A stretch of DNA of 8,452 bases from Brachybacterium sp. (GTDB lineage Bacteria; Actinomycetota; Actinomycetes; Actinomycetales; Dermabacteraceae): positions 1-8,452 of the forward strand of contig DAHVRS010000128.1 of NCBI GenBank assembly GCA_027322375.1, written 5' to 3'. Of the stretch, positions 1 through 5,966 are shown in pieces (the first letter of the stretch is position 1; every line of letters begins with the position of its first letter). Both the position numbers and the translations under genes were made by a program. The notes beneath the pieces were generated by a model that saw only the letters and a program-made list of their open reading frames with translations, made no database searches and was not told the DNA's origin.

Positions 1-154
1 CGCCGCCTGCCGCAGCGTCGCCGCCGCCGGCGTCGGACGCGCCGGAGCCGGTGGTGCCCGAGTCGCCGGAGTCGGAGCCGCCGCACGCGGCGAGCATGGT
101 GGTGGTGGCGGCGAGGCCGCTGAGGGCGAGGAAGCTCTTTCGACGGATCTGCAC
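1..154 (-). CDS. Secreted lipoprotein, N-terminus only (probable ABC-transporter solute-binding protein)
   Basis: Only the first 51 codons are in the window; the gene runs off the left edge. The GTG start is chosen because AAAGGAGA (positions 159-166) lies 4 bases upstream and because it gives a complete lipoprotein signal peptide. That peptide has a basic n-region (residues 2-6, QIRRK), a hydrophobic stretch to about residue 21, and the lipobox LAAC with the lipidated cysteine at residue 24. After it comes a Gly/Ser/Asp/Ala-rich linker typical of surface lipoproteins of Gram-positive bacteria. The RR pair resembles, but does not exactly match, a twin-arginine motif. No functional domain is visible. 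The solute-binding role is inferred from the signal peptide, the linker and the divergent LacI-family gene, a common arrangement in actinobacterial sugar-uptake loci. Another kind of lipoprotein cannot be excluded. Confidence 0.8.
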   Translation of the reverse strand, partial: MQIRRKSFLALSGLAATTTMLAACGGSDSGDSGTTGSGASDAGGGDAAAGG

Positions 155-213
155 GTCTTCTCCTTTGAATCGTGGTCGTACGCGACCGGGGCAGGCGTGT
201 GCCTGGTGCCGTC

Positions 214-243
214 ACTGTAGAACCGAACCGCCCAGATGTGCAA
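214..243 (-). promoter_or_regulatory. Candidate promoter of the lipoprotein gene
   Basis: On the minus strand, TTGCAC (positions 238-243) is followed by 18 bases and then TACAGT (214-219), a fair -35/-10 pair. It would give a transcript starting near 207, with a leader of about 50 bases before the GTG start at 154. The -35 box lies within the TGCAAG repeat cluster, so a repressor bound there would block RNA polymerase. The call rests on pattern matching only. Confidence 0.45.
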
Positions 244-262
244 GAATACGCAAGAACTTGCA
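239..262. promoter_or_regulatory. Candidate LacI-family operator (TGCAAG/CTTGCA repeats)
   Basis: This AT-richer patch in the lipoprotein/lacI gap has three related half-sites: TGCAAG at 239-244, CGCAAG at 249-254 and CTTGCA at 257-262. GCAAGAACTTGC (250-261) is an inverted repeat with a 2-base centre, and the outer TGCAAG and CTTGCA also form an inverted pair. LacI-family regulators usually bind such short palindromes next to their own genes. The site overlaps the predicted -35 box of the divergent lipoprotein promoter and lies 54 bases before lacI, so one dimer could control both genes. Binding is inferred. Confidence 0.55.
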
Positions 263-315
263 GATGACGATCCGGCAACGGCGATGACGCCGCGGGTCAG
301 GAAGGGGGCGGCCTG

Positions 316-1335
316 ATGGCACGGCTCATCGACATCGCCCGCGAAGCCGGGGTCAGCGAGGCCACGGTCTCCCGCGTCCTGAACGGCAAGACCGGGGTCA
401 ACGAGGCCACACGCACGGTGGTCCTCGACGTCGCCCGGCGCCTCGGCCGCTTCGTCGAGCCCTCCGCCGTGGGCCACGGTCCCGTGGTCGGGATGCTCGT
501 GCCGGACCTCGACAACCAGGTCTTCGCCGCCTGGGCCGAGCGTCTCGAGGCCGAGCTCTTCGAGCGCGGCGCCTCCACGCTCGTGGGTATCCGTGCCCGC
601 ACCGTGGAACGCGAGCGAGAGATCTTGCAACGCTTCTTGCATGCCGGGGTCGCCGCGGTGATCGTCGTCTCCGGCCACCACGCGCAGCAGAACGCGCCGC
701 TGGACCACTACCGCGAGGTGACCTCCGCCGGGATCCCGCTCGTCCTCGTCAACGGCGTGCAGCCGGGTCTCGACGCCGCCTTCGTCTCCACCGATGACGA
801 GAACGCCGTGGACATCGTCCTCACCCACCTCCACGAGCTCGGCCACCGCCGCGTGGGCCTCGCCGTGGGCGATGAGCACACCTGGCCCGTGCGCGAGAAG
901 TTGCGCGCCTTCGAGACCGGCACCGCCCGCTGGGGCGAGGGGGAGCAGCCGGTCGCCTTCACCGACTTCTCTTACGCCGGCGGTTACGAAGCGGCGCGCG
1001 AACTGCTGGACCGCGGCGTCACCGCGATCGTCTGCGGCTCGGACGTCATGGCCGTCGGCGCCTTCGAAGGAGTCCGCTCCCGCGGCCTCGAGGTCCCGCG
1101 CGACGTCTCGATCGTGGGCTACGACGACGTCTTCTGGGCCTCCCTCACCCACCCGGCGCTGACCACCGTCCGCCAGGCGGTCCCCTCGATGGCACGCGCC
1201 GCCGTGCGCACCGCGCTCAGCGGCGGGGAGGACAGCCGGCGCCCGGCCCGCACCGAGGTCGTCGTGCGCCCGCAGCTCATCGTGCGCGGCTCCACTGCAG
1301 CAGCACCCGATGGGGCCGCTAGCATGGAGCGGTGA
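316..1335 (+). CDS. LacI-family transcriptional regulator
   Basis: This is a 339-residue DNA-binding repressor (or activator) of the LacI/GalR family, probably responding to a sugar. The N-terminal helix-turn-helix covers residues 4-24 and contains the family signature ATVSRVLNG. A periplasmic-binding-protein-like effector domain starts near residue 60 (VVGMLVPDLDN) and includes the conserved segment DVSIVGYDDVFWASLTHPAL. The ATG start has AGGAAGGGGG (299-308) 7 bases upstream. The usual hinge signature after the helix-turn-helix (LGYxPNxxAxxL) is absent: the protein reads LGRFVEPSAVGHG and appears about four residues shorter there, so the minor-groove-binding hinge helix may be altered. The gene is divergent from a lipoprotein gene, its likely target, and its last 4 bases overlap trpS. 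The effector cannot be read from the sequence. Rare codons cluster at 622-642, where an operator-like repeat is embedded. Confidence 0.93.
   Translation: MARLIDIAREAGVSEATVSRVLNGKTGVNEATRTVVLDVARRLGRFVEPSAVGHGPVVGMLVPDLDNQVFAAWAERLEAELFERGASTLVGIRARTVEREREILQRFLHAGVAAVIVVSGHHAQQNAPLDHYREVTSAGIPLVLVNGVQPGLDAAFVSTDDENAVDIVLTHLHELGHRRVGLAVGDEHTWPVREKLRAFETGTARWGEGEQPVAFTDFSYAGGYEAARELLDRGVTAIVCGSDVMAVGAFEGVRSRGLEVPRDVSIVGYDDVFWASLTHPALTTVRQAVPSMARAAVRTALSGGEDSRRPARTEVVVRPQLIVRGSTAAAPDGAASMER
624..641. promoter_or_regulatory. Possible auxiliary operator inside the lacI-family gene
   Basis: CTTGCA occurs at 624-629 and again at 636-641, separated by ACGCTT. Read on the other strand this is TGCAAGAAGCGT followed by TGCAAG, which resembles the TGCAAGAA and CGCAAGAA of the upstream cluster. 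The codons used here (ttg, caa, ttg, cat for Leu, Gln, Leu, His) are AT-ending or otherwise disfavoured in this GC-rich gene, as if the DNA sequence itself is under selection. It lies about 380 bp from the upstream site, a plausible looping distance. The function is inferred. Confidence 0.35.
1320..1325 (+). promoter_or_regulatory. Candidate -10 box for leaderless trpS mRNA
   Basis: TAGCAT matches the TANNNT -10 pattern and ends exactly 6 bases before the trpS GTG start at 1332. Transcription would then begin at or next to the start codon, with no leader. No convincing -35 box is seen. The only purine run, GGAG at 1326-1329, is 2 bases from the GTG, too close for a normal ribosome-binding site. 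The alternative is read-through from lacI with coupled translation. Confidence 0.5.
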
Positions 1336-2408
1336 CCTCGACGAACTCCACTCGCACCAGTTACGACACCGCCCAGCAGCGCAGCGACAAGATCTGGGAC
1401 CGGATCGCCACCGACCCCTCCGGCCTGCGCATGCTCACCGGCGACCGCCCCACCGGCGCCCTGCACATCGGCCACTACTTCGGCTCGCTGCGCAACCGGG
1501 TGCTGCTCCAGGACGCGGGCGTGGAGACGTGGCTGATCGTCGCGGACTACCAGGTCATCACCGACCGCGAGGTCATCGGCGACATCCAGGGTTCCGTGCG
1601 CGAGCTGCTGACCGACTATCTCGCCGCCGGGATCGACCCCGAGCGCTCCACGATCTTCACCCACTCCGCGGTGCCGGCGCTGAACCAGCTGCTGCTGCCG
1701 TTCCTCTCGCTGGTCACCCAGCCCGAGCTCGAGCGGAACCCCACCGTCAAGGCCGAGCTGCAGGCCGCCGGGAAGTCCGCGATGGGCGGGCTCATGCTCA
1801 CCTATCCCGTGCATCAGGCCGCGGACATCCTCTTCTGCCACGGCAACCTCGTGCCCGTCGGCAAGGACCAGCTGCCCCACATCGAGCAGACCCGCGTCAT
1901 CGCGCGGCGCTTCAACGAGCGCTACGCCGGCGGCGAGGCGTATTTCCCCGAGCCCGATGCGCTCCTGTCCGAGGCGCCGACGATCCTGGGCCTGGACGGC
2001 GAGCACAAGATGAGCAAGTCGCTGGGCAACACGGTCATGCTGAAGATGGACGAGGCCGAGACGCTCAAGAAGATCAAGAAGGCCAAGACCGACGCGGACC
2101 GGCAGATCACCTTTGATCCCGAGAACCGCCCCGAGGTCGCGAACCTGCTCACGATCGCCTCGCAGGCCACCGGGCGCGCCCCCGCTGAGATCGCCGAGGA
2201 GATCGGGGACCGCGGTGCTGGGACGTTGAAGATCTTCACCGCCGAGGCGCTGAACGCCCACCTCGCCCCGCTGCGCGCCCGCCGTGCCGAGCTCGAGCAG
2301 GACCCCGGCTACCTGATGCAGGTGCTGCGCGCCGGCAACGAGCGTGCGAACGCCGAGGCCGACGCGACTCTCCAGCGCGTCCGCGAGTTCATGGGGATGG
2401 TCTACTGA
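1332..2408 (+). CDS. trpS: Tryptophanyl-tRNA synthetase
   Basis: This cytoplasmic class I synthetase charges tRNA-Trp with tryptophan using ATP. The 358-residue protein has the nucleotide-binding motif PTGALHIGH (HIGH at residues 45-48) and an exact KMSKS loop (residues 226-230) followed by LGN. The tryptophan-recognising aspartate lies in QAADIL (D165), and GKDQ (177-180) gives the pocket glutamine. It is slightly longer than the roughly 330 residues of E. coli or Geobacillus TrpRS because of an N-terminal extension of about 30 residues. Several otherwise typical segments differ: DYQVIT replaces DQHAIT, NPTVK replaces the MTQFK region, and GKDQLPH replaces GEDQKQH. This suggests the divergent type of TrpRS rather than the usual E. 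coli-like one. GTG at 1332 is the only possible start, since a stop in frame lies at 1320-1322. It overlaps the lacI stop as GTGA. A long hairpin follows the stop codon. Confidence 0.96.
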   Translation: MTSTNSTRTSYDTAQQRSDKIWDRIATDPSGLRMLTGDRPTGALHIGHYFGSLRNRVLLQDAGVETWLIVADYQVITDREVIGDIQGSVRELLTDYLAAGIDPERSTIFTHSAVPALNQLLLPFLSLVTQPELERNPTVKAELQAAGKSAMGGLMLTYPVHQAADILFCHGNLVPVGKDQLPHIEQTRVIARRFNERYAGGEAYFPEPDALLSEAPTILGLDGEHKMSKSLGNTVMLKMDEAETLKKIKKAKTDADRQITFDPENRPEVANLLTIASQATGRAPAEIAEEIGDRGAGTLKIFTAEALNAHLAPLRARRAELEQDPGYLMQVLRAGNERANAEADATLQRVREFMGMVY

Positions 2409-2426
2409 CCTCAGCCCCGCCGTCTG

Positions 2427-2472
2427 AGGCACGAGCCCCGACCTTCCGTGCTGGAGGTCGGGGCTCGTGCCT
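2427..2472 (+). terminator. Perfect 18-bp hairpin, transcription terminator after trpS
   Basis: The arm at 2427-2444 (begins AGGCACGAGC) is the exact reverse complement of 2455-2472, with a 10-base loop between them. It starts 18 bases after the trpS stop. There is no T-run after the stem, as is common for actinobacterial terminators, so it should act through the strong GC stem. It separates trpS from cysK. Confidence 0.85.
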
Positions 2473-2510
2473 GTGATCCCGTCCGCGCACTGGATGCCGC
2501 TGGACGTCCC

Positions 2511-2540
2511 GGGACATGGCCGCCCCTCCCCAGTTATGCT
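2511..2540 (+). promoter_or_regulatory. Candidate cysK promoter
   Basis: GGGACA (2511-2516) is followed by 18 bases and TATGCT (2535-2540). The -10 box fits TANNNT well; the -35 matches TTGACA at four positions. It lies downstream of the trpS terminator and would give a leader of about 54 bases before cysK. A pattern match only. Confidence 0.5.
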
Positions 2541-2544
2541 CACG

Positions 2545-2577
2545 CCAAGCAACACTTGGAGCCTGCGCGGTGCAGGC
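2545..2577 (+). promoter_or_regulatory. Two adjacent inverted repeats in the cysK leader
   Basis: CCAAG-caaca-CTTGG (2545-2559) is a perfect 5-bp inverted repeat at the predicted transcription start. One base later GCCTGC-gcggt-GCAGGC (2561-2577) is a perfect 6-bp hairpin with a 5-base loop. The first could be a repressor operator over the start site; the second could be an mRNA stem upstream of the ribosome-binding site at 2588-2593. Neither matches a riboswitch or regulator motif that I recognise. Confidence 0.4.
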
Positions 2578-2600
2578 CCACGAGACCGAGGAGATGCTGC

Positions 2601-3530
2601 ATGCCCGTCTACGAGAACGTTTCCGAGCTGGTGGGGCGCACCCCGCTGGTGAAGCTCAACCACCTCGGCGATGAGGTGCGAGCGACCGTGCTCGCGAAGC
2701 TCGAGTTCTACAACCCCGCCAACTCCGTCAAGGACCGCATCGGCGTGGCCATGATCGACGCGGCCGAGGAGTCCGGGCAGCTGAAGCCCGGCGGCACCAT
2801 CGTCGAGGCGACCTCCGGCAACACCGGCATCGCGCTGGCGATGATCGGCGGCTCCCGCGGCTACAAGGTCATCCTCACGATGCCCGAGTCGATGTCCAAG
2901 GAGCGGCGCATGCTGCTGCGCGCCTACGGTGCGGAGCTCATCCTCACCGAGGCCGCCAAGGGCATGAAGGGCGCGGTCGAGAAGGCCGAGCAGATCGCCG
3001 AGGAGACCGGCGCCGTCCAGGTCCGCCAGTTCGACAACGAGGCCAACGTCGAGGTCCACCGCCGCACCACCGCCGAGGAGATCTGGGCGGACACCGAGGG
3101 CGCGGTCGACGCGGTCGTCGCCGGCATCGGCACCGGCGGCACGATCACCGGCGTCGGCCAGGTGCTCAAGGAGCGCAAGCCCGACGTGAAGATGTTCGCC
3201 GTCGAGCCCGAGGAGTCCCCGATCCTCACCGGCGGCAACCCCGGCCCGCACAAGATCCAGGGCCTCGGCGCGAACTTCGTCCCCAGCATCCTGGACCGCG
3301 AGATCTATGACGAGGTCCTCGACATCGACGGCGAGACCGCGATGGACCGCGCCCGCTCCGTGGCCCGCAGCGAGGGCCTGCTGGTGGGCATCTCCTCCGG
3401 TGCCGCGATCGAGGCCGCCGCCCGCGTCGGCGCGCGCGAGGAGTTCTCGGGGAAGACGATCGTGGTCGTCGTCCCGTCATTCGGTGAGCGCTACCTCTCC
3501 ACCCCGATGTACGCGCAGTACGCGGACTGA
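2601..3530 (+). CDS. cysK: Cysteine synthase (O-acetylserine sulfhydrylase)
   Basis: This PLP-dependent enzyme converts O-acetylserine and sulfide to cysteine and acetate in the cytoplasm. The protein has 309 residues, the normal CysK length. The PLP-binding lysine is K44 in NPANSVKDR. The substrate loop TSGNTG is at 71-76, the phosphate-binding GTGGT at 177-181, and SSGAA lies near the C-terminus. The start is ATG 2601, because GAGGAG (2588-2593) sits 7 bases upstream and family proteins begin close to [19 protein letters not shown]; the open frame upstream of it is non-coding leader. cysE follows after 31 bp, and together they form the last two steps from serine to cysteine. The paralogue cystathionine beta-synthase is excluded by the length and the lack of a CBS or haem region. 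Confidence 0.95.
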   Translation: MPVYENVSELVGRTPLVKLNHLGDEVRATVLAKLEFYNPANSVKDRIGVAMIDAAEESGQLKPGGTIVEATSGNTGIALAMIGGSRGYKVILTMPESMSKERRMLLRAYGAELILTEAAKGMKGAVEKAEQIAEETGAVQVRQFDNEANVEVHRRTTAEEIWADTEGAVDAVVAGIGTGGTITGVGQVLKERKPDVKMFAVEPEESPILTGGNPGPHKIQGLGANFVPSILDREIYDEVLDIDGETAMDRARSVARSEGLLVGISSGAAIEAAARVGAREEFSGKTIVVVVPSFGERYLSTPMYAQYAD

Positions 3531-3561
3531 GCCCCGCCCCACGACGAGGAAGGAGCACGAC

Positions 3562-4173
3562 GTGCCCCGGAAACGTCTTGATGCAATGACCGATGCGGTG
3601 GCGGACACCGTGCTGGGCGTCGTCGCGACGGTCCGTGAGGACCTCGCGGCGGCGCACCGCCGCGACCCCGCCGCGACCGACGACCTCTCGATCCTGCTGA
3701 CCTCGCCCGGTCTGCACGCGATCTGGACGCACCGGATCGCTCATCGGCTGTGGTCCCGCGGCGCGCGCCGCACCGCGCTCGTGCTCGCCCAGGGCGCGCG
3801 CTCGGTGACGGGCGTGGAGATCCACCCCGGTGCGCAGATCGGGAGACGGTTCTTCATCGACCACGGCATGGGCGTGGTCGTGGGGGAGACCGCCGAGGTG
3901 GGCGACGACGTCATGCTCTACCACGGCGTGACCCTCGGCGGCCGCTCGATGGAGCGGGTCAAGCGCCACCCCACCGTCGGCGACGGCGTGACGATCGGGG
4001 CGGGCGCGCGTGTGCTCGGCCCGATCCTGCTCGGGGACGGCGCTCAGGTCGGGGCGAACGCGGTGGTCGTCAAGGACGTGCCCGCCGGCGCCACCGCCGT
4101 CGGGATCCCCGCGACCGTGCGCCCCGCGCCCACGGTGCACGAGGACAACGTGGACCCCGCGATCTGGATCTGA
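3562..4173 (+). CDS. cysE: Serine O-acetyltransferase
   Basis: This enzyme transfers acetyl from acetyl-CoA to serine, making the O-acetylserine used by CysK. The protein has 203 residues, matching the short Gram-positive type. A helical N-terminus (about 1-80) is followed by a left-handed beta-helix of hexapeptide repeats (about 82-185). The catalytic histidine is H101 in IDHGMG. The position equal to E. coli Asp143 is Glu86 in VEIHP, as in other short CysE proteins. VVGETA and TLGG mark the CoA-binding face. The tail ends NVDPAIWI; a C-terminal isoleucine is the residue that inserts into the CysK active site in the cysteine synthase complex, and it is kept here. The GTG start is set by AGGAAGGAG (3547-3555), 6 bases upstream. 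The gene is probably co-transcribed with cysK. In the enterobacterial family cysteine gives feedback inhibition; I cannot confirm that here. Confidence 0.95.
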   Translation: MPRKRLDAMTDAVADTVLGVVATVREDLAAAHRRDPAATDDLSILLTSPGLHAIWTHRIAHRLWSRGARRTALVLAQGARSVTGVEIHPGAQIGRRFFIDHGMGVVVGETAEVGDDVMLYHGVTLGGRSMERVKRHPTVGDGVTIGAGARVLGPILLGDGAQVGANAVVVKDVPAGATAVGIPATVRPAPTVHEDNVDPAIWI

Positions 4174-4204
4174 GCACTCCAGCGCTCCCATGATCGCGCC
4201 CCGA

Positions 4205-4223
4205 CGGCCGATGCACTCGGCCG
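4205..4223. terminator. Possible bidirectional terminator between cysE and the sirtuin gene
   Basis: CGGCCGA (4205-4211), a 5-base loop and TCGGCCG (4217-4223) form a perfect 7-bp stem in the 81-bp gap between two converging genes. There is no T-run on either strand. The position supports a terminator serving both directions, but short GC stems are common in DNA of this composition. Confidence 0.45.
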
Positions 4224-4254
4224 ACGAGCCGCGCGGTGGTTCTGCGGGCTGTTC

Positions 4255-5031
4255 TCAGCCGAAGGGGTCGAGGAAGGAGCTGCCGCCCACGTGGTGGAGG
4301 GTGCGCTCCCAGTCCGGCAGCACCTCGTGCGCGTCCTCCGCGATGACGTGATCGAAGAGGGTGCTCGCGCCGGGCGGCGGGTCGATGTCGATGAGGACCG
4401 TGGTCGCCCCGTGCGTGGCCGCGAGCGGTGCGAGCTGCGCGGCAGGGAAGACCACCCCGCTCGTGCCGACGGCGACGAACAGGTCCGCGCGCTGCGCGAG
4501 GCGCTGGGCGAGCACCAGCTCCGCCTCCGGCAGCTGCTCGTCGAAGAGCACCACATCGGGACGCGTCGGCGCCCCGCAGCGCGGGCATGCCGACGGCACG
4601 CCGTGGTCCTCGGGCGTCGCGCCGTCCCCGGGCTCCAGCAGCGCTCGCCAGGGGCAGCGGTCATCCAGGCAGCGGGCGCGCAGCGCCGTGCCGTGCAGCT
4701 CGGCGACGATCTCGCTGCCCGCGGCCTGATGGAGCCCGTCGATGTTCTGCGAGATGACGGGCGCGCCGAGGCGCGCGATCGCGCGGTGACCGGGCGTCGG
4801 CCCATGCTCGCGCGCGATCCGCGCCATCCGCCCCCACACGCGCCACAGCTGCGGCAGGGAGCCGGGCAGGCGATCGCCGTGCATCGCCTCCTCGACCTCG
4901 GGCTCGAGCGCCCACAGCCCCTCGGGGGCGCGGAAGGTGCCCAGGCCTGTGCGGGCGCTGATCCCCGACCCGGTGAGGAAGACGATCTCGCGATTCTCAG
5001 GACCGGGCCGGAAACGTGCCGCGTTCAGCAC
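4255..5031 (-). CDS. Sirtuin-type NAD-dependent protein deacylase
   Basis: This Sir2-family enzyme removes acetyl or similar groups from lysines using NAD, releasing nicotinamide and O-acyl-ADP-ribose. In 258 residues it shows the NAD-binding GSGIS (21-25, usually GAGIS) and TFR (32-34), QNID (95-98) with GLH after it, and the catalytic histidine H113 in LHGT. A zinc site is formed by C121/C126 and C149/C152, and VGTSGVVFPAAQL lies in the C-terminal half. The Tyr-x-x-Arg pair that marks desuccinylase sirtuins such as E. coli CobB is not evident before the TPGH segment, so deacetylase activity seems more likely. GTG 5031 is chosen because the family needs only a short lead before GSGIS and upstream frame sequence lies within the previous gene. 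GAGGAG (5045-5050) is 13 bases away, rather far. The gap to the aldo/keto reductase gene is 7 bp, so translation is probably coupled. Confidence 0.92.
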   Translation of the reverse strand: MLNAARFRPGPENREIVFLTGSGISARTGLGTFRAPEGLWALEPEVEEAMHGDRLPGSLPQLWRVWGRMARIAREHGPTPGHRAIARLGAPVISQNIDGLHQAAGSEIVAELHGTALRARCLDDRCPWRALLEPGDGATPEDHGVPSACPRCGAPTRPDVVLFDEQLPEAELVLAQRLAQRADLFVAVGTSGVVFPAAQLAPLAATHGATTVLIDIDPPPGASTLFDHVIAEDAHEVLPDWERTLHHVGGSSFLDPFG

Positions 5032-5038
5032 TGCCAGC

Positions 5039-5878
5039 TCACCACTCCTCGTGCTCGCGGGAGTCCCAGGCCTTGTGCTCGCCGAGGTCCAGCGAGGCGA
5101 GCAGCGCGCGGTCCGCGTCATCCAGCACCAGGTGGTCGAGCTCGGCGTTCTGGCGGCGACGCTCGGGGTTCGAGGAGCGGGGGATCGCGACGATGTCCTG
5201 GTCGCGGATCCAGCGCAGGGTCACCTGCGAGGTGGTCACGCCGTGCTTCTCGGCGACGCGGTGCAGCGCGAACTGCTCGCTGAGGCCCTCGCGGCCGCCC
5301 AGCGGCCCCCACGCCTCGGTGACGATGCCGTGCTCGCGGTGGAAGGCGAGCGCCTCCTGGCGGGGCAGGGCGGGGGAGAGCTGGATCTGGTTCACCTCGG
5401 GCCACACTCCGGTCGCGTCGAACAGCTCCTGCAGCTGCTCGGGGCGGAAGTTGGAGACACCGATGTGCGCGGTGAGCCCCTCCTCCTTGAGGTCGATGAG
5501 GGTGCGCCAGGTGTCCAGGGCGAGGCCCCGCGAGGGGTTCGGCCAGTGGATCAGCAGCAGCGCGACCGAGGGCAGGCCCAGGCGGCGCAGCGACTCGGTG
5601 AAGCCCAGGCGGGCGGCCTCGCGGCCCTGGTCGCCGCCGGCGATCTTCGTGGTCACGAGCACCTCGGCCGGGTCGATGCCGGAGCGGCGGATGCCCTCGC
5701 CCACGGCGGCCTCGTTGCCGTACTGGGCGGCGGTGTCCACGAGGCGGTAGCCCTCGCGCAGCGCCGCGGCGACCACCTCCGCGCCCTCCGGGCCCTTGGG
5801 GCTGCCGGTGCCGAGGCCCAGCAGCGGGAAGGGAGTGCCGTCGGCGAGGGTGGTGGTGGGGATGGTCAGCTCGGACAC
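5039..5878 (-). CDS. Aldo/keto reductase (2,5-diketo-D-gluconate reductase-like)
   Basis: This soluble NADPH-dependent oxidoreductase reduces aldehydes or ketones to alcohols. The protein has 279 residues, the usual size for the bacterial AKR5 type. The catalytic tetrad is complete: D48 and Y53 (DTAAQYGNE), K78 (TTKIAGG) and H111 (LIHWPNP). Other marks are IGVSNF, NQIQLSP and IPRSSNPERRRQN near the C-terminus; the last is the NADPH-phosphate-binding segment, with Arg in place of the usual Lys after Pro. The start is GTG 5878, because AGGAGG (5883-5888) is 4 bases upstream and the family N-terminus begins near there. An in-frame ATG at 5941 would include the promoter region. The substrate cannot be told from the sequence. 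It is the first gene of a leftward pair with the sirtuin gene and is divergent from arcA. Confidence 0.94.
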   Translation of the reverse strand: MSELTIPTTTLADGTPFPLLGLGTGSPKGPEGAEVVAAALREGYRLVDTAAQYGNEAAVGEGIRRSGIDPAEVLVTTKIAGGDQGREAARLGFTESLRRLGLPSVALLLIHWPNPSRGLALDTWRTLIDLKEEGLTAHIGVSNFRPEQLQELFDATGVWPEVNQIQLSPALPRQEALAFHREHGIVTEAWGPLGGREGLSEQFALHRVAEKHGVTTSQVTLRWIRDQDIVAIPRSSNPERRRQNAELDHLVLDDADRALLASLDLGEHKAWDSREHEEW

Positions 5879-5911
5879 GGATCCTCCTGGATGGCAGGTG
5901 CGGGTCCTCCC

Positions 5912-5940
5912 AGCGTATCCACGGATCGGCGCCGTCTCCA
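5912..5940 (-). promoter_or_regulatory. Candidate promoter of the aldo/keto reductase-sirtuin pair
   Basis: On the minus strand, TGGAGA (5935-5940) is followed by 17 bases and TACGCT (5912-5917). The -10 box fits TANNNT and the -35 matches TTGACA at four positions. The start of transcription would be near 5905, leaving about 27 leader bases that contain the AGGAGG site. A pattern match only. Confidence 0.45.
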
Positions 5941-5951
5941 TCCCGGGGCTC

Positions 5952-5960
5952 TGTTAGCGT
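5952..5960 (+). promoter_or_regulatory. Candidate extended -10 promoter of arcA
   Basis: TGTTAGCGT combines the TGN extension with a TANNNT box (TAGCGT, 5955-5960). Transcription would start near 5967, about 34 bases before the arcA ATG. No clear -35 box is visible, which an extended -10 may not need. It lies only 14 bp from the -35 box of the divergent reductase promoter, so the two may compete or be co-regulated. Confidence 0.45.
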
Positions 5961-5966
5961 CGGCCG

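Noticed and set aside
51..287. A 78-codon plus-strand frame at the left end.
   Set aside because: It overlaps the lipoprotein start antisense and runs through the regulatory gap. It is Arg/Pro-rich with no family signal.
263..289. GATGACG direct repeat (263-269 and 283-289), 20 bp apart, before lacI.
   Set aside because: The spacing of two helical turns is suggestive, but a 7-base repeat with nothing else supporting it is not enough to call a binding site.
2448..2600. An N-terminal extension of CysK starting at 2448.
   Set aside because: It would include half of the terminator hairpin, the predicted promoter and the ribosome-binding site. Family proteins start at the ATG at 2601.
1119..3251. 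A 710-codon open frame on the minus strand across lacI, trpS and cysK.
   Set aside because: It lies antisense to three genes with clear family motifs. Its translation is low-complexity, with many Leu, Gly, Ala, His and Asp residues, as expected for the complement of GC-rich codons. It has no recognisable domain or start signal.
4255..5031. A SirTM-type sirtuin linked to lipoylated GcvH-like proteins and macrodomains.
   Set aside because: The protein keeps the canonical QNID and catalytic-histidine motifs. No macrodomain, lipoate ligase or GcvH-like gene is adjacent, and gcvT is in a separate unit over 3 kb away.
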